NCBI RefSeq assembly: GCF_023264675.1
Contig: NZ_JAHFVG010000004.1
Location: 124,001 to 188,000 of the forward strand
Direction: 5' to 3'
From: Rhodococcus sp. (in: high G+C Gram-positive bacteria)
Lineage (GTDB): Bacteria > Actinomycetota > Actinomycetes > Mycobacteriales > Mycobacteriaceae
Length of the DNA stretch: 64,000 bases
Part shown: piece after piece, positions 38,370 to 50,007 of the stretch
How positions within the stretch are numbered: position 1 is the stretch's first letter
How the letters are laid out: each line of letters starts with the position of its first letter
Made by a program: the position numbers and the translations under genes
The notes under the pieces: generated by a model
Seen by the model: the letters and a program-made list of their open reading frames with translations, nothing else
Database searches by the model: none
Told to the model about the DNA's origin: nothing

Positions 38370-38395
38370 ACCGGGGTGCTGATCAGCACCCCGGT
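38370..38395. terminator. Perfect palindrome between tatA and tatC
   Basis: A 26-bp exact palindrome with arms ACCGGGGTGCTGA and TCAGCACCCCGGT fills the gap from tatA stop to tatC start. As RNA it forms an 11-bp GC-rich stem with a 4-nt loop and no T tract. It may attenuate readthrough into tatC or stabilise tatA mRNA. Confidence 0.65.
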
Positions 38396-38418
38396 TCAGT
38401 GCTGAGCAAAGACAGAGA

Positions 38419-39381
38419 ATGCGAATCCCATTCGATCCGAGGCGTAGCAAACGCCGCCTGAATCCCGACGGCACGATGTCGTTGGTCGATCACCTCTACG
38501 AACTCCGCACGCGCTTGATGTGGGCCATCGTTGCTATCGCCGTCACGACGGCATTCGGCTTCTTCTGGTACTCGCACACGCTGTTCGGTATCGAAAGCCT
38601 CGGCGACATTTTGCGGGGGCCGTACTGTTCCCTCGATCCCAGTCTGCGAGCGTCCCTGAGCGCGGACGATTCGTGCCGGCTGCTTGCTACCGGCCCCTTC
38701 GACCAGTTCTTGCTGAGGTTCAAGGTGGCGTTCACCGCCGGTGTCGTGCTGGCGTGCCCGGTGTGGCTGTACCAAATCTGGTCGTTCGTCACGCCGGGTC
38801 TGTACAAGCAGGAACGACGCTATGCGATCTCGTTCGTCTCGTCGGCTGCTGTGCTGTTCGTGGCAGGCGCGATTCTCGCGTACTACATCGTCTCCAAGGG
38901 ACTGCACTTCCTGCTCTCGGTCGGCGACAACGTGCAGATCACTGCGCTCAGTGGTGATCAGTACTTCGGATTCGTGATCAACCTTCTGATCATCTTCGGC
39001 GTGAGTTTCGAGATCCCGCTGCTCGTGGTTGCACTCAACTTCGTCGGTGTTCTCACCTACGAGCGTCTCAAGGCGTGGCGTCGTGGACTGATTTTCGGGC
39101 TGTTCGTATTCGCCGCGATCGCGACTCCCGGCCAGGACCCGTTCTCGATGCTGGCGCTGGCATTGGCGCTCACGTTGCTGTTCGAAGTCGCCGTCCAGAT
39201 CGCGCGGCTCCACGACAAGCGTAAATTGCGCAAGAGAACCGACGAATGGGGTGAAGTATCCGATGACGAAGCAACGTCCATCGATTCAGCAAGTTCCATC
39301 TCGTCCCCGATTTCCGTCACCGATCCCTCCGGACAGAATGCGCCCTCGGGACAGAAGGCTGATTTCACCGACACGATCTGA
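38419..39381 (+). CDS. tatC: Sec-independent translocase protein TatC
   Basis: Receptor of the Tat system that binds RR signal peptides. The 320-aa protein starts [21 protein letters not shown] and has six predicted transmembrane helices; [16 protein letters not shown] is the conserved N-terminal cytoplasmic and first-helix segment, and FYALKxx-like sequences are replaced by actinobacterial forms. The C-terminal tail after residue 270 is Ser/Thr/Asp-rich. It is followed by helY after 9 bp, as in mycobacteria. Confidence 0.94.
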   Translation: MRIPFDPRRSKRRLNPDGTMSLVDHLYELRTRLMWAIVAIAVTTAFGFFWYSHTLFGIESLGDILRGPYCSLDPSLRASLSADDSCRLLATGPFDQFLLRFKVAFTAGVVLACPVWLYQIWSFVTPGLYKQERRYAISFVSSAAVLFVAGAILAYYIVSKGLHFLLSVGDNVQITALSGDQYFGFVINLLIIFGVSFEIPLLVVALNFVGVLTYERLKAWRRGLIFGLFVFAAIATPGQDPFSMLALALALTLLFEVAVQIARLHDKRKLRKRTDEWGEVSDDEATSIDSASSISSPISVTDPSGQNAPSGQKADFTDTI

Positions 39382-39390
39382 TGTGGTCGC

Positions 39391-42129
39391 ATGACTGTCT
39401 CGACGTCGGAACTTCAGCGATTCACCGACCATCTCAGTTTTCCGCTCGACCGATTTCAGGTCGATGCGTGCCGTGCATTGGAAGCAGGCCACGGGGTTCT
39501 GGTGTGCGCGCCCACCGGCGCGGGCAAGACGATCATCGGTGAATTCGCCGTTCACCTGGCGCTGGCCGCTGGTCGCAAGTGTTTTTACACCACACCGATC
39601 AAGGCTCTGAGCAACCAGAAGTTCGCCGAACTCACTGCACGCTACGGACGCGACACCGTCGGATTGCTGACCGGTGACTCCAGCATCAACCCGGATGCGC
39701 CGATCGTCATCATGACGACCGAGGTTCTCCGCAACATGCTGTATGCCTCGTCCGACGCTCTCCGCGGCCTTTCCCATGTGGTCATGGACGAAGTGCACTA
39801 TCTCGCCGACCGATTCCGCGGAGCGGTGTGGGAAGAGGTCATCCTTCATCTGTCGCAGGACGTCCGTCTGGTGAGTCTGTCCGCGACAGTGAGCAACGCG
39901 GAGGAGTTCGGCGCCTGGATGGAGACCGTACGCGGCGACACCACCGTCGTGGTCGACGAAAACCGGCCGGTGCCGCTCTCCCAGCACATCATGGTCGGAC
40001 GACGTCTTTTCGATCTGTTCGACTCTCACGCTCGGTCGGGAGACGGTGTCGCCAAGATCGTCGTGGACAAGGAACTCGTCCGCCACGTCAAGCAACGGCA
40101 ATCCCTCGACTTCGTCGATCGTTGGCAACCTCCGCACGGGCGTGGTCGTGGCCGCGGAGGCAATGGCGCAGGTGGTAGCCGAAACAGCGTCAACAATCGG
40201 CCGCTGCCGAGGCCCGAGGTCATCGCTCGCCTCGATCAAGAAGGTCTGCTTCCCGCGATCACGTTCATCTTCAGCCGAGCGGGTTGTGACGCGGCAGTCA
40301 CGCAGTGTCTACGGTCGCGCCTGGTGTTGACCACTCCTGAACAAGCCGAGGAAATCCGATACATCGTCGAGAAGCACACCTCGGAGTTGCCGCGCGAGGA
40401 TCTGGAGGTTCTCGGATTCTGGGAGTGGCGAGGGGCGTTGGAACGCGGTCTGGCCGCGCACCATGCCGGAATGCTGCCGGTCTTTCGCCATACGGTCGAG
40501 GAACTGTTCGTCAAGGGTTTGGTTCGCGCAGTGTTCGCCACCGAGACGTTGGCGCTCGGTATCAACATGCCGGCTCGTACCGTCGTACTCGAGAAATTGG
40601 TCAAGTTCAACGGTGAAACCCACGCGGAACTGACACCGGGTGAGTACACCCAGCTCACCGGAAGGGCCGGTCGTCGCGGAATCGACGTCGAGGGACATGC
40701 GGTCGTGCTGTGGCAGCCGGGTACCGAGCCCACGGAGGTCGCCGGTCTCGCATCCACCAGAACCTTCCCGCTGCGAAGTTCGTTCAGACCCGGCTACAAC
40801 ATGTCGATCAACCTCGTCGAGCAGTTCGGCGCCGTCGACTCCCGTGCACTGCTCGAGCGATCGTTCGCGCAATTCCAGGCCGACAGGTCGGTGGTCGGAT
40901 TGGTGCGCGGCATCGAACGAAACGCGACGACGCTCGCGCAGTTGAGCGAGCGTCTCGGCGGACCGCACGGTGAGTACTTCGAATACGCGAAGCTGCGTGA
41001 GAGGCAGAAGGAGCGTGAACGAACCCTGGAGCGCCAGGGCAGACAGGATCGTCGTGAGAACGCCGTCGAGTCGTTGATCGCGCTCAGGAGAGGCGATGTA
41101 GTGGCGATACCGTCCGGAAAGCACAGCGGTCTCGCCGTCGTTCTCGAACCGGATGCAGGCGGTCAGGATCCTCGTCCTCTCGTGCTGACCGAGGATGCCT
41201 GGGCCGGACGCCTGTCTGCTGCCGACTTCCCTTCGGCAGCAGTCGTTCTCGGGCATATGCGGCTGCCGCGTTTCGTCGATCATCGCACTGCGCGTACACG
41301 TCGCGACCTGTCGATGTCACTTCGATCGACAGGGATCTCGGCTCGATCCGATCGCACGCGGGCCAAATCGACAGCCGCCGACGACCGGGAACTGGCCACC
41401 TTGCGTCGCAGTATCCGATCCCATCCGGTGCACTCGCGACCCGACCGTGACGAACTGGGGCGGGTGGGGGAGCGGTACAACAAGCTTGCCCGGGAGACCG
41501 AAACCATGCGGCAGAAGGTGTCCGCGACGACAAATTCGTTGGCGCGCAACTTCGATCGCATCCTTTCGCTTCTCGCCGAACGTGACTACATCACGGGCTC
41601 GCGGACGCCCGAGGTCACCGAGAACGGAATACGGCTCGGTCGGATCTACTCGGAATCGGACCTCCTCGTAGCCGAATGCCTACGGCAAGGTCTGTGGAAG
41701 GGACTCGCACCCGCCGAGCTGGCCGCTGTGGTGTCCGCGGTGGTCTTCGAATCTCGCCAGGAGGGTGACGTCACCCCGCAGGGTCCGACGAGTGCCATCC
41801 GAGGTGCGCTGACCGAGACTGTCCGGGTGTGGACCGAATTGAGGGCCGACGAGATCCGTCACAAGCTGCCGCCGACGCGCGAACCCGACATGGGCTTCGT
41901 CAAGGCCGTGTATCGATGGGCGAGCGACAATTCGCTCGTCGATGCGCTCGTTGCGGCAGGTGACAATGGAAAGGCGCTCTCCGGTGGAGATTTCGTTCGA
42001 TGGTGCCGACAGGTGATCGATTTGTTGGATCAGGTCCGTCTCTCATCTCCTGACGCCGAGATCTCCAAGAACGCAGCACGAGCGGTGTCGGCCTTGCGGA
42101 GGGGCGTCGTAGCAGTCGACGCTGCGTGA
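39391..42129 (+). CDS. helY: DEAD/DEAH-box RNA helicase, HelY type
   Basis: 912-aa Ski2/Mtr4-like superfamily 2 helicase (Rv2092c type). Walker A is APTGAGKT (40-47), motif II is DEVH (133-136), SAT appears as LSATVSN, and motif VI is QLTGRAGRRG. A Gly/Arg/Asn-rich insertion (RGRGRGGNGAGG) follows the first RecA domain. The C-terminal region contains helical and DSHCT-like parts. It probably acts on RNA, but the bacterial role is not settled. It lies at the end of the pafBC-tat set with short spacing. Confidence 0.92.
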   Translation: MTVSTSELQRFTDHLSFPLDRFQVDACRALEAGHGVLVCAPTGAGKTIIGEFAVHLALAAGRKCFYTTPIKALSNQKFAELTARYGRDTVGLLTGDSSINPDAPIVIMTTEVLRNMLYASSDALRGLSHVVMDEVHYLADRFRGAVWEEVILHLSQDVRLVSLSATVSNAEEFGAWMETVRGDTTVVVDENRPVPLSQHIMVGRRLFDLFDSHARSGDGVAKIVVDKELVRHVKQRQSLDFVDRWQPPHGRGRGRGGNGAGGSRNSVNNRPLPRPEVIARLDQEGLLPAITFIFSRAGCDAAVTQCLRSRLVLTTPEQAEEIRYIVEKHTSELPREDLEVLGFWEWRGALERGLAAHHAGMLPVFRHTVEELFVKGLVRAVFATETLALGINMPARTVVLEKLVKFNGETHAELTPGEYTQLTGRAGRRGIDVEGHAVVLWQPGTEPTEVAGLASTRTFPLRSSFRPGYNMSINLVEQFGAVDSRALLERSFAQFQADRSVVGLVRGIERNATTLAQLSERLGGPHGEYFEYAKLRERQKERERTLERQGRQDRRENAVESLIALRRGDVVAIPSGKHSGLAVVLEPDAGGQDPRPLVLTEDAWAGRLSAADFPSAAVVLGHMRLPRFVDHRTARTRRDLSMSLRSTGISARSDRTRAKSTAADDRELATLRRSIRSHPVHSRPDRDELGRVGERYNKLARETETMRQKVSATTNSLARNFDRILSLLAERDYITGSRTPEVTENGIRLGRIYSESDLLVAECLRQGLWKGLAPAELAAVVSAVVFESRQEGDVTPQGPTSAIRGALTETVRVWTELRADEIRHKLPPTREPDMGFVKAVYRWASDNSLVDALVAAGDNGKALSGGDFVRWCRQVIDLLDQVRLSSPDAEISKNAARAVSALRRGVVAVDAA

Positions 42130-42166
42130 GTGGCTCCGATAGTGTTCGATCGGCCGCGTACGGTAG

Positions 42167-43165
<999 letters not shown>

Positions 43166-43188
43166 ACCAGCCGATCACTCGTCGTAGC

Positions 43189-44160
43189 TCAGGCGCCGTA
43201 CGTTGCCTGTGCTGCGACGAGTCGGTCGACAGCGTTCACGATTCCCAGTTCCGCGGCCAGTCGGGCAAGTTCCTTCCGGTCGGCGGGCTCGGCCGGAATT
43301 GCGTCGGACGTGGACAGCGAGACGTCGGCGTCGGTGACCACTCGCACCACCGGTAGCGCTGCGTCGAGATAGTCGCTCGCGGCCACGAGTTTGGCGCGAA
43401 CTCCCTGTGCCATGTCGGACGTCGGATCCAGTGCAGCCTCCCGGAGCGCGGCCACCGAGCCGTAGCGGAGCATCAGTGTCGACGCAGTCTTCTCCCCGAC
43501 ACCCTTCACGCCGGGCAGACCGTCGGAGGCGTCACCGCGCAGTAAGGCCAATTCTGCATAGGCTGCGCCTGCGCGCTCTGGGGGAACCCCGTACTTGTCC
43601 GACACTTCGGCTGGACCGAACAACTCTGCCTTCGCGAGTCCGCGCCCGACGTAGAGCACTTTCACCTGGTTGGGTTCGTCGGCCGCGACCTGCAGCAAGT
43701 CGCGATCTCCGCTGACCACCACGACGGGATCGCGGCGCTCGATCGCGGCCAATGTCCCCAGTACGTCGTCGGCCTCTAGTCCCTCGGCGCCCGCGGTGGC
43801 GATGCCGGCAGCGGCCAGCACGTCCATGATCATGTCGACCTGGGGTGTCAGCGTGTCCGGGACTTCTTCGCTCTCGGGCGTACCCGGCGCGGCCTCGGCA
43901 ACCCGGTGAGCTTTGTAGGACGGCACGAGGTCGACGCGAAACTGTGGACGCCAGTTCAGATCCAGACATACCGCGAGTCGACTCGGCTCGGTGCGCGCCA
44001 TCAGCGCAGCAACCATGTCGATGAATCCACGTACCGCGTTGACCGGTCGCCCGTCCGGCGACGTAATCGATTCGGGCAGAGCATAGTAGGCGCGAAACCA
44101 GAGGCTCGCTCCGTCGAGGAGGAGCAGAGGCGACTTTCCCGGGGCTGTCATGGCCATCAT
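43189..44160 (-). CDS. 5'-3' exonuclease / flap endonuclease-like protein (Rv2090-like)
   Basis: 323-aa nuclease of the FEN/PIN superfamily, related to the 5' nuclease domain of DNA polymerase I and to mycobacterial FenA. It starts [18 protein letters not shown] with the first metal-binding Asp. [10 protein letters not shown] supplies further acids and [14 protein letters not shown] the central acidic cluster. A helix-3-turn-helix DNA-binding motif follows in [17 protein letters not shown]. It likely processes flaps or gapped DNA. Alternative starts lie at ATG 44157 and 44151. It is divergent from the pepE-like gene. Confidence 0.9.
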   Translation of the reverse strand: MMAMTAPGKSPLLLLDGASLWFRAYYALPESITSPDGRPVNAVRGFIDMVAALMARTEPSRLAVCLDLNWRPQFRVDLVPSYKAHRVAEAAPGTPESEEVPDTLTPQVDMIMDVLAAAGIATAGAEGLEADDVLGTLAAIERRDPVVVVSGDRDLLQVAADEPNQVKVLYVGRGLAKAELFGPAEVSDKYGVPPERAGAAYAELALLRGDASDGLPGVKGVGEKTASTLMLRYGSVAALREAALDPTSDMAQGVRAKLVAASDYLDAALPVVRVVTDADVSLSTSDAIPAEPADRKELARLAAELGIVNAVDRLVAAQATYGA

Positions 44161-44175
44161 CTTGCCAAACGCCGA

Positions 44176-44181
44176 TAGCCT
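44176..44181 (+). promoter_or_regulatory. Candidate -10 hexamer for pepE
   Basis: TAGCCT lies 6 nt before ATG 44188. Confidence 0.4.
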
Positions 44182-44187
44182 GAAGAC

Positions 44188-45360
44188 ATGAGTTCTGATG
44201 CACCTTCTCAGTCAGGGGCTGTCTCAGCCCGATTCTCGTCCGAGATCTATGCTTCGCGGCTGGTGCGGGCAGCGGAGTACGCCGCCGAGGCAGGCATCGC
44301 GGCTCTGCTGATCACGCCCGGACCGGACTTGCAGTACCTGATCGGTTCGCAGGCGAGTTCGTTCGAACGGCTCATCTGTTTGGTGATTCCCTCCGACGGC
44401 ACCGCGTCGTTCATCGTCGTTCCGCGTCTCGAACTCGCCGCATTGAAAGCATCGGCCGTATCGGATCTGGAGCTTCGAGTCGTGGATTGGGTCGACGGTG
44501 TGAGTCCCTACGGCATCGTCGCCGGTGCGATCGCGCCGGGCGCGCCGACGGCGGTCGACGATTCGATGCCCGCTCTGCACTTCGTGCCGATTGCCAACGC
44601 CGTCGGGGCCACGCCGGTATTGGCCACCGATGTTCTGCGCCGGTTGCGCATGCAGAAAGACACCGCTGAGGTCGATGCGCTCCGGCGAGCGGGCCAGGCC
44701 ATCGATCGCGTGCACGCGCGGATGGGTGACTTTCTCGCCGTGGGACGTACCGAAGCAGACGTGGCGGCGGATATCGGCGCGGCGATCGTCGAGGAAGGTC
44801 ACACCGATGCTGCGTTCATCATCGTCGGGTCAGGCCCGCACGGCGCCGATCCGCACCACGAGGTGTCCGACCGCGTCATCGAGGCAGGAGATGTCGTGGT
44901 GATCGACATCGGTGGCCCTGTGTCACCCGGCTACAACTCGGATTCGACGCGAACGTACGTCATGGGTGAGCCGAGCGCGATGATCGCGGCGCAGTACGCC
45001 GTCCTCGAGCGCGCCCAGCAGGCGGCCGTCGATGCGGTGCGGCCCGGCGTGACCGCCGAAGCCATCGATGCGGCAGCGCGCGACATTCTGGCGGCCGAGG
45101 GACTCGGCGAGGCTTTTCTGCATCGCACCGGGCACGGGATCGGGCTGTCGGTGCACGAGGAGCCGTACATCGTGTCGGGTAACGACATCGTGTTGGAAGC
45201 GGGGATGGCGTTCAGCATCGAACCCGGAATCTATTTCCGGGGCGAGTGGGGCGCCCGTATCGAGGACATCGTGATCGTCACCGCCGACGGGTGCGAATCG
45301 GTCAACCTGAGACCACACGGCCTCACCGTTCTGCCTGCGGCTGGCTCAGCGGTCCAATAG
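44188..45360 (+). CDS. pepE: Xaa-Pro dipeptidase / aminopeptidase P family (PepE-like)
   Basis: 390-aa M24 peptidase (Rv2089c type). The metal ligands are present in their usual order: Asp in VVIDIGG, Asp in [11 protein letters not shown], His in [16 protein letters not shown], and Glu in [13 protein letters not shown] and ARIEDIV. The N-terminal creatinase-like domain precedes. It probably cleaves proline-containing dipeptides in the cytoplasm. Its stop overlaps the convergent split-barrel gene by 15 bp. Confidence 0.9.
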   Translation: MSSDAPSQSGAVSARFSSEIYASRLVRAAEYAAEAGIAALLITPGPDLQYLIGSQASSFERLICLVIPSDGTASFIVVPRLELAALKASAVSDLELRVVDWVDGVSPYGIVAGAIAPGAPTAVDDSMPALHFVPIANAVGATPVLATDVLRRLRMQKDTAEVDALRRAGQAIDRVHARMGDFLAVGRTEADVAADIGAAIVEEGHTDAAFIIVGSGPHGADPHHEVSDRVIEAGDVVVIDIGGPVSPGYNSDSTRTYVMGEPSAMIAAQYAVLERAQQAAVDAVRPGVTAEAIDAAARDILAAEGLGEAFLHRTGHGIGLSVHEEPYIVSGNDIVLEAGMAFSIEPGIYFRGEWGARIEDIVIVTADGCESVNLRPHGLTVLPAAGSAVQ

Positions 45361-45771
45361 CGATTTGGACCCGAGCACCCGCTGCACAGCAATGCTGATG
45401 ACCACTCGTTCGGGGTTCACCCGCGGCACGCGATACCTCCCCGCGTAGCGCTGCTCACCGTCATGGACGTCGTCCTTGTCGGTGAGCACCTCCGACGGAC
45501 CTTCGAGGGTCAACCATCGCGCGCCGTCGATCTGAGTGACCGCGGCGTAGCCGCCCCGCGACGCATTACGTGCCTTCTGGGTTTTCCCACCGGTGATGAC
45601 CCGAACGATCGAATGCTCCTGATCCCAGGTGAATCCCACCGCCACAACGTGTGGTGTCCCATCTCGGCGCAGCGTCGTCAGCGTTGCCAGATGACGTTCG
45701 GTCAGAAATTCGAGTGCCTCCGGGGTCAGCGACGTGGAATCGGCCGGGCGGTTCACAGGGGTGCTCTCCAT
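45346..45771 (-). CDS. F420-dependent split-barrel protein (Rv2074-like)
   Basis: 141-aa member of the PPOX/FDOR split beta-barrel superfamily, most like M. tuberculosis Rv2074, reported as an F420H2-dependent biliverdin reductase. Motifs are [20 protein letters not shown] and [20 protein letters not shown], then [14 protein letters not shown] and the C-terminal [11 protein letters not shown]. It probably uses F420 in the cytoplasm. Start ATG 45771 has TACCGT 7 nt before it. It is divergent from the SDR gene and converges on pepE. Confidence 0.82.
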   Translation of the reverse strand: MESTPVNRPADSTSLTPEALEFLTERHLATLTTLRRDGTPHVVAVGFTWDQEHSIVRVITGGKTQKARNASRGGYAAVTQIDGARWLTLEGPSEVLTDKDDVHDGEQRYAGRYRVPRVNPERVVISIAVQRVLGSKSLLDR

Positions 45772-45778
45772 GCACGCA

Positions 45779-45784
45779 ACGGTA
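45779..45784 (-). promoter_or_regulatory. Candidate -10 hexamer for Rv2074-like gene
   Basis: TACCGT on the minus strand lies 7 nt before ATG 45771, in the 23-bp gap shared with the divergent SDR gene. Confidence 0.3.
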
Positions 45785-45794
45785 ATCGGCCAGA

Positions 45795-46556
45795 ATGTCG
45801 GATGTGACTGACCCCGCTGACAACGACACCCTTCTGATCCTCGGCGGACGAAGCGAGATCGGGCTGGAAGTCGCTACCAGGCTGGCGCCGGGCCGCACCG
45901 TCGTATTGGCCGCCAGGCGCAGCGCCGATCTCACGGAGCAGATCGAGACGGTGCGCTCGGCGGGCGCGCGTGAGGTCGTCGCGGTGGAGTTCGATGCCGA
46001 CGACCTCGGCTCACACGCGGAGGTTCTGTCGTCGGTCGTCGCGGCTCACGGGCCACTGTCGACGATCGTGTTGGCGTTCGGAATCCTGGGCGAGCAGGCT
46101 CGTGCCGAGAAAGACCCTGCACACGCGGTGTCGATCGTGCACACCGACTACGTCGCTCAGGTATCGGTACTCACCCATGCGGCCGAGATGTTTCGTGCTC
46201 AGGGCCGCGGACAGCTCGTGGTGTTCTCGTCGGTCGCCGGTGTGCGAGTTCGGAAGGCCAATTACGTCTATGGTTCCGCAAAAGCAGGTTTGGACGGCTT
46301 TGCGTGCGGGCTGTCCGATGCGCTCGTCGGTTCCGGAGTGTCTCTCTTACTCGTTCGGCCGGGCTTCGTCATCGGCTCCATGACCGAGGGAATGACGCCT
46401 GCGCCGTTCTCCAGCACACCGGATCAGGTTGCGGACGGCGTTGTCCGTGCGCTGGCGCGCGGCCGGGCACGGGTGTGGATTCCGGGTGTCCTGGCGCCGA
46501 TCTACTTCCTGCTGAACATGGCTCCAGCGTGGCTGTGGCGAAAGATGCCACGCTGA
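45795..46556 (+). CDS. SDR family oxidoreductase (Rv2073c-like)
   Basis: 253-aa short-chain dehydrogenase. The nucleotide-binding part is [20 protein letters not shown], a variant of the T-G-x3-G-x-G motif with GGRSEIG. The catalytic Ser lies in [10 protein letters not shown], and the Tyr-x3-Lys pair is in [10 protein letters not shown] substrate cannot be named. The C-terminus ends in a hydrophobic stretch ([16 protein letters not shown]), possibly membrane-associated. It overlaps cobL as TGATG. Confidence 0.82.
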   Translation: MSDVTDPADNDTLLILGGRSEIGLEVATRLAPGRTVVLAARRSADLTEQIETVRSAGAREVVAVEFDADDLGSHAEVLSSVVAAHGPLSTIVLAFGILGEQARAEKDPAHAVSIVHTDYVAQVSVLTHAAEMFRAQGRGQLVVFSSVAGVRVRKANYVYGSAKAGLDGFACGLSDALVGSGVSLLLVRPGFVIGSMTEGMTPAPFSSTPDQVADGVVRALARGRARVWIPGVLAPIYFLLNMAPAWLWRKMPR

Positions 46557-47782
46557 TGGCCATCCAGCGCCCCATCGACGTCGTCGGGATCGGCGCCGAT
46601 GGCTGGACCGGGCTGGCGGACTCGGTGCGTACCGTCGTGTCCGCTGCCGACGTGGTGTTCGGTTCGTCGCGCCAGCTCGAATCGATTCCGGTACCAGCGG
46701 AGAGACGGCGCGCCTGGCCGAGCCCGCTCCTTCCCGCTCTACGAGCGTCGATCGACGAGTTCGACGGCCGGGCAGTATGTGTACTGGGCAGCGGCGACCC
46801 GATGTTTCACGGCATCGGCGTCACTCTCGCCCGAGAATACGGACCATCACGGCTCAGAGTGATCCCGGCACCGTCGTCGTTGTCGCTGGCATGCGCGCGG
46901 CTCGGGTGGGCAGTGCATACCGTGACCACGGTCAATCTTGTCAATGTCGCCGTAGCCGTTCTGATTCCAGCGCTCCACCACGGGGCGAAGGTGCTGGTCC
47001 TGTCGAGAAACCACGAGACTCCTGCCGCAGTGGCCGAGCTTCTGAGCGACTCGGGGTTCGGTTCTTCCTCGATGACGGTGCTCGAGCAGTTGGGGGGCCC
47101 GGCCGAACATCGCGTGACGGGAGTCGCGGATCGGTGGACCGCTCGCGCGGGAAATCGGCTCAACGTGATCACCATCGAGTGCGTCGCCGATCCGGCGAAC
47201 CCGCGGTTCACCCGAATTCCAGGCCTTCCCGACTCGGCCTACACGGGCGACGGGCAACTCACCAAGAACGAAGTGCGTGCACTGACCTTGTCGGCTCTCG
47301 CGCCGTCGCCCGGCGAGACGTTGTGGGATGTCGGCGGAGGATCGGGGTCGATCGCCATCGAATGGATGCGTACGGACCCGACCTGTCGCGCAGTTGTTTT
47401 CGAGTCCGCACCACAGCGCCGAGCTCAGATCACCGCCAACGCGTCCGCGCTCGGCGTGCCGGGGCTCGACGTTCGCGGCGGTGCACCCGCCGCGTTCGAG
47501 GCCGCCGCGAGCGAGCGCGCCGAGTCGCCCGATGCGCTGTTCATCGGCGGGGGAGTGACTCAGGACGGAATGATCGACGCCTGCCTGGCCCGTCTGCCTG
47601 CCGGTGGCCGCATCGTCGCCAATGCAGTGACTGCCGAATCGGAAGCGCTACTGCTACAGTGCCTCTCGCGCTACGGGGGTCAGCTGCGGAAGTTTCAGAT
47701 CTACCGCGGCGAACCGCTCGGTACGTTCACCGGTTGGCGCCCTCAGCTTCCGGTCGCACAGTGGATCTCCGTGAAATCGTGA
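46556..47782 (+). CDS. cobL: Precorrin-6Y C5,15-methyltransferase (decarboxylating)
   Basis: CobL adds two methyl groups to precorrin-6Y and removes the acetate carboxyl in aerobic B12 synthesis. The 408-aa protein has an N-terminal tetrapyrrole methylase domain (VDVVGIGADGWTGL, VLGSGDPMFHGIG) and a C-terminal CbiT-like SAM domain (GETLWDVGGGSGSIAIEW). ATG 46556 overlaps the SDR stop. The frame is open upstream to 46304 as SDR shadow. cobK begins inside its stop, and no cobM lies between. Confidence 0.94.
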   Translation: MAIQRPIDVVGIGADGWTGLADSVRTVVSAADVVFGSSRQLESIPVPAERRRAWPSPLLPALRASIDEFDGRAVCVLGSGDPMFHGIGVTLAREYGPSRLRVIPAPSSLSLACARLGWAVHTVTTVNLVNVAVAVLIPALHHGAKVLVLSRNHETPAAVAELLSDSGFGSSSMTVLEQLGGPAEHRVTGVADRWTARAGNRLNVITIECVADPANPRFTRIPGLPDSAYTGDGQLTKNEVRALTLSALAPSPGETLWDVGGGSGSIAIEWMRTDPTCRAVVFESAPQRRAQITANASALGVPGLDVRGGAPAAFEAAASERAESPDALFIGGGVTQDGMIDACLARLPAGGRIVANAVTAESEALLLQCLSRYGGQLRKFQIYRGEPLGTFTGWRPQLPVAQWISVKS

Positions 47783-48516
47783 AGGTCCTGCTGCTCGGTG
47801 GCACCGCGGAAGCAAGAAGACTTGCTGCGCAACTGAACCGGGACCAACGGATCGATGTCACCACGTCGCTGGCGGGGAGAGTTACCCACCCGACGCTGCC
47901 CGTGGGCGATGCGCGCATCGGTGGATTCGGCGGCGTCGACGGGATCGTGCGATGGATACGCGAAAATGCAACCGAGGTGATGGTCGATGCGACACACCCT
48001 TTCGCGTCGACCATCTCCCGCAACGCCGAAACGGCGGCGGAGATCGCCGACATACCCCTCGTCGTTCTTCGACGGCCTCGATGGATTCCCGGTCCCGACG
48101 ACCACTGGATCGAGGCGGCCACGCTCGATCACGCGGCCGAATCGGTCGCAGCGACGTCGCACCGAACGTTCTTGACGATCGGTCGGCAGGGCGTGCCTGC
48201 GTTCGCGCATATCGATCGAACCTGGTTTCTGATTCGCAGTATCGATGCACCGACCGGCGCCATGCCTCGCAACCGCGAATTGATGCTTGCCCGTGGACCG
48301 TTCGAGCTCGAGCAGGAGATCACCACCATGCGCGAGCACGGCATCGACGTCGTCGTGACCAAGAACAGCGGTGGAGTCATGACCGAATCCAAGCTGATGG
48401 CGGCACGTGCTCTCGCGATTCCGGTAGTGATGATCGCCCGTCCGTCGGCGCCGACCGGCGTCTACTGCACGGATTCGGTCGTCGAACTCGAGGCGTGGCT
48501 ACGCTCTCGGCTCTGA
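47779..48516 (+). CDS. cobK: Precorrin-6X (6A) reductase
   Basis: CobK reduces precorrin-6A to precorrin-6B with NADPH. The 245-aa protein starts at GTG 47779, overlapping the cobL TGA (GTGA), and opens KVLLLGGTAEARRLA. MVDATHPFAS and VVTKNSGG are family motifs. In mycobacteria cobM lies between cobL and cobK; here they abut directly. It converges on cobIJ with an 18-bp overlap. Confidence 0.93.
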   Translation: MKVLLLGGTAEARRLAAQLNRDQRIDVTTSLAGRVTHPTLPVGDARIGGFGGVDGIVRWIRENATEVMVDATHPFASTISRNAETAAEIADIPLVVLRRPRWIPGPDDHWIEAATLDHAAESVAATSHRTFLTIGRQGVPAFAHIDRTWFLIRSIDAPTGAMPRNRELMLARGPFELEQEITTMREHGIDVVVTKNSGGVMTESKLMAARALAIPVVMIARPSAPTGVYCTDSVVELEAWLRSRL

Positions 48517-50007
48517 CGCCGGGTAACGCCTGGAGGTGAAGACCTGCGCGCCACTTCCGGTGTCGACGATCCGAGTCTGCGAGGAACCGATGATCAGCAG
48601 GCATCGCATATCGATCTCCGTCTTCGCAAGGTCGGCCAGGCGGACCACCCGCACCGACTCGTCGTCACTGCCGACGGCACGCCCGATCACCACCGGCGTG
48701 TCGGGTCCTCGGTGCACCAGCACCAGCTCGGCGAAGGCGGCGACCTGCCAGGTTCTCGACTTCGAGGCGGGGTTGTAGATCGCCATCGCCATATCCGCTG
48801 CTGCCACCGCACTCACTCGCGCGGCCACGATGTCCCACGGCTTGAGTCTGTCCGAGAGTGAGATGACAGCGTAGTCGTGACCGAGCGGAGCACCGACTCT
48901 GCTGGCCACGGCATTGGCGGCTGTCATCCCCGGAACGACGCGTACGCGAACACCCGCCCACGCGGGCTCGGCGGCGACTTCCACCACGGCTGCTGCCATC
49001 GCGAACACACCCGGGTCTCCGGAAGACACCACGGCAACCCGTTTGCCTCGCTTGGCGAGGTCGAGTGCGAACGCGGCGCGCTCCGATTCGACCTTGTTCT
49101 CGCTCGCATGACGAACCTGCCCGGGACGCAGGCCGACACGGTCGAGATAGGTGACATAGCCGACGAGATCGGTTGCGGCGGCCAGTTCTCCGCGGACCTC
49201 GTCCGTGGTCCATCGATCGTCTCCTGGGCCGAGACCCACGACAACGACCTCACCCGGTGTTGCTGCCTCGACCGGAGGGTTGTTCGACGGGCTGGGGACG
49301 ATGGCAATCGAGAAGTACGGCACGTCGTCGGCATCGACTGCCGATACGTCGAGGACCCGCTGGTCCGGTGTGCTGGCACGTTCGACGTAACGCGCTTCGT
49401 CCAAACGGCCGGAATCCTGCAGTGCGCGAACCACAGTGGGAAACGTTCGGCCGAGTTTCATGATGGCGGCCGCGTCCGTGTTTCGAAGTCGGCGTGCGAG
49501 TTCGTCGACCGGCAGGGTACCGGGGATGACGGTGAACACCTCGTCACGTTCGACCAGTGGCGTGCGCAGCGCAGCCGATGCCGCGCTGACCGAGGTGACG
49601 CCGGGCACGATCTCGACCTCGAACCGGTCGACGAGCCGCTTGTGCATGTGCATGTACGAGCTGTAGAACAGCGGATCTCCCTCGGCGAGAAGCACAACCG
49701 AGCGTCCAGCAGAGAGGTGAGCAGCGAGACGCTCGGCAGCCTGTTCGTAGAATTCGTCGATGGCACCCTGGTATCCGCCCGGATGATCGGTGATCTCGGT
49801 CGTGACCGGGTACACCAGGTGTTCCTCGATCTGGTGTGCGCGCATGTAGGGCGCGGCCACACCGCGCGAGATGCTGCGACCGTGCTTGGCGCTGTGGAAA
49901 GCGACCACATCCGCGTCGCCGATGACGCGAGCAGCTTTCACGGTGACCAGTTCCGGATCACCGGGTCCGATGCCGACTCCCCATAACTTTCCAGCCGGAG
50001 ACGTCAT
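48499..50007 (-). CDS. cobIJ: Fused precorrin-2 C20- and precorrin-3B C17-methyltransferase
   Basis: 502-aa fusion of two tetrapyrrole methylases. The N-terminal CobI part (about 1-240) begins [20 protein letters not shown] and has [15 protein letters not shown]. The C-terminal CobJ part (about 250-500) has [26 protein letters not shown] and [14 protein letters not shown]. This is the actinobacterial CobIJ arrangement. The first three codons overlap the cobH stop, so both are co-translated from the cobG-cobH-cobIJ run. Confidence 0.94.
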   Translation of the reverse strand: MTSPAGKLWGVGIGPGDPELVTVKAARVIGDADVVAFHSAKHGRSISRGVAAPYMRAHQIEEHLVYPVTTEITDHPGGYQGAIDEFYEQAAERLAAHLSAGRSVVLLAEGDPLFYSSYMHMHKRLVDRFEVEIVPGVTSVSAASAALRTPLVERDEVFTVIPGTLPVDELARRLRNTDAAAIMKLGRTFPTVVRALQDSGRLDEARYVERASTPDQRVLDVSAVDADDVPYFSIAIVPSPSNNPPVEAATPGEVVVVGLGPGDDRWTTDEVRGELAAATDLVGYVTYLDRVGLRPGQVRHASENKVESERAAFALDLAKRGKRVAVVSSGDPGVFAMAAAVVEVAAEPAWAGVRVRVVPGMTAANAVASRVGAPLGHDYAVISLSDRLKPWDIVAARVSAVAAADMAMAIYNPASKSRTWQVAAFAELVLVHRGPDTPVVIGRAVGSDDESVRVVRLADLAKTEIDMRCLLIIGSSQTRIVDTGSGAQVFTSRRYPASEPRA

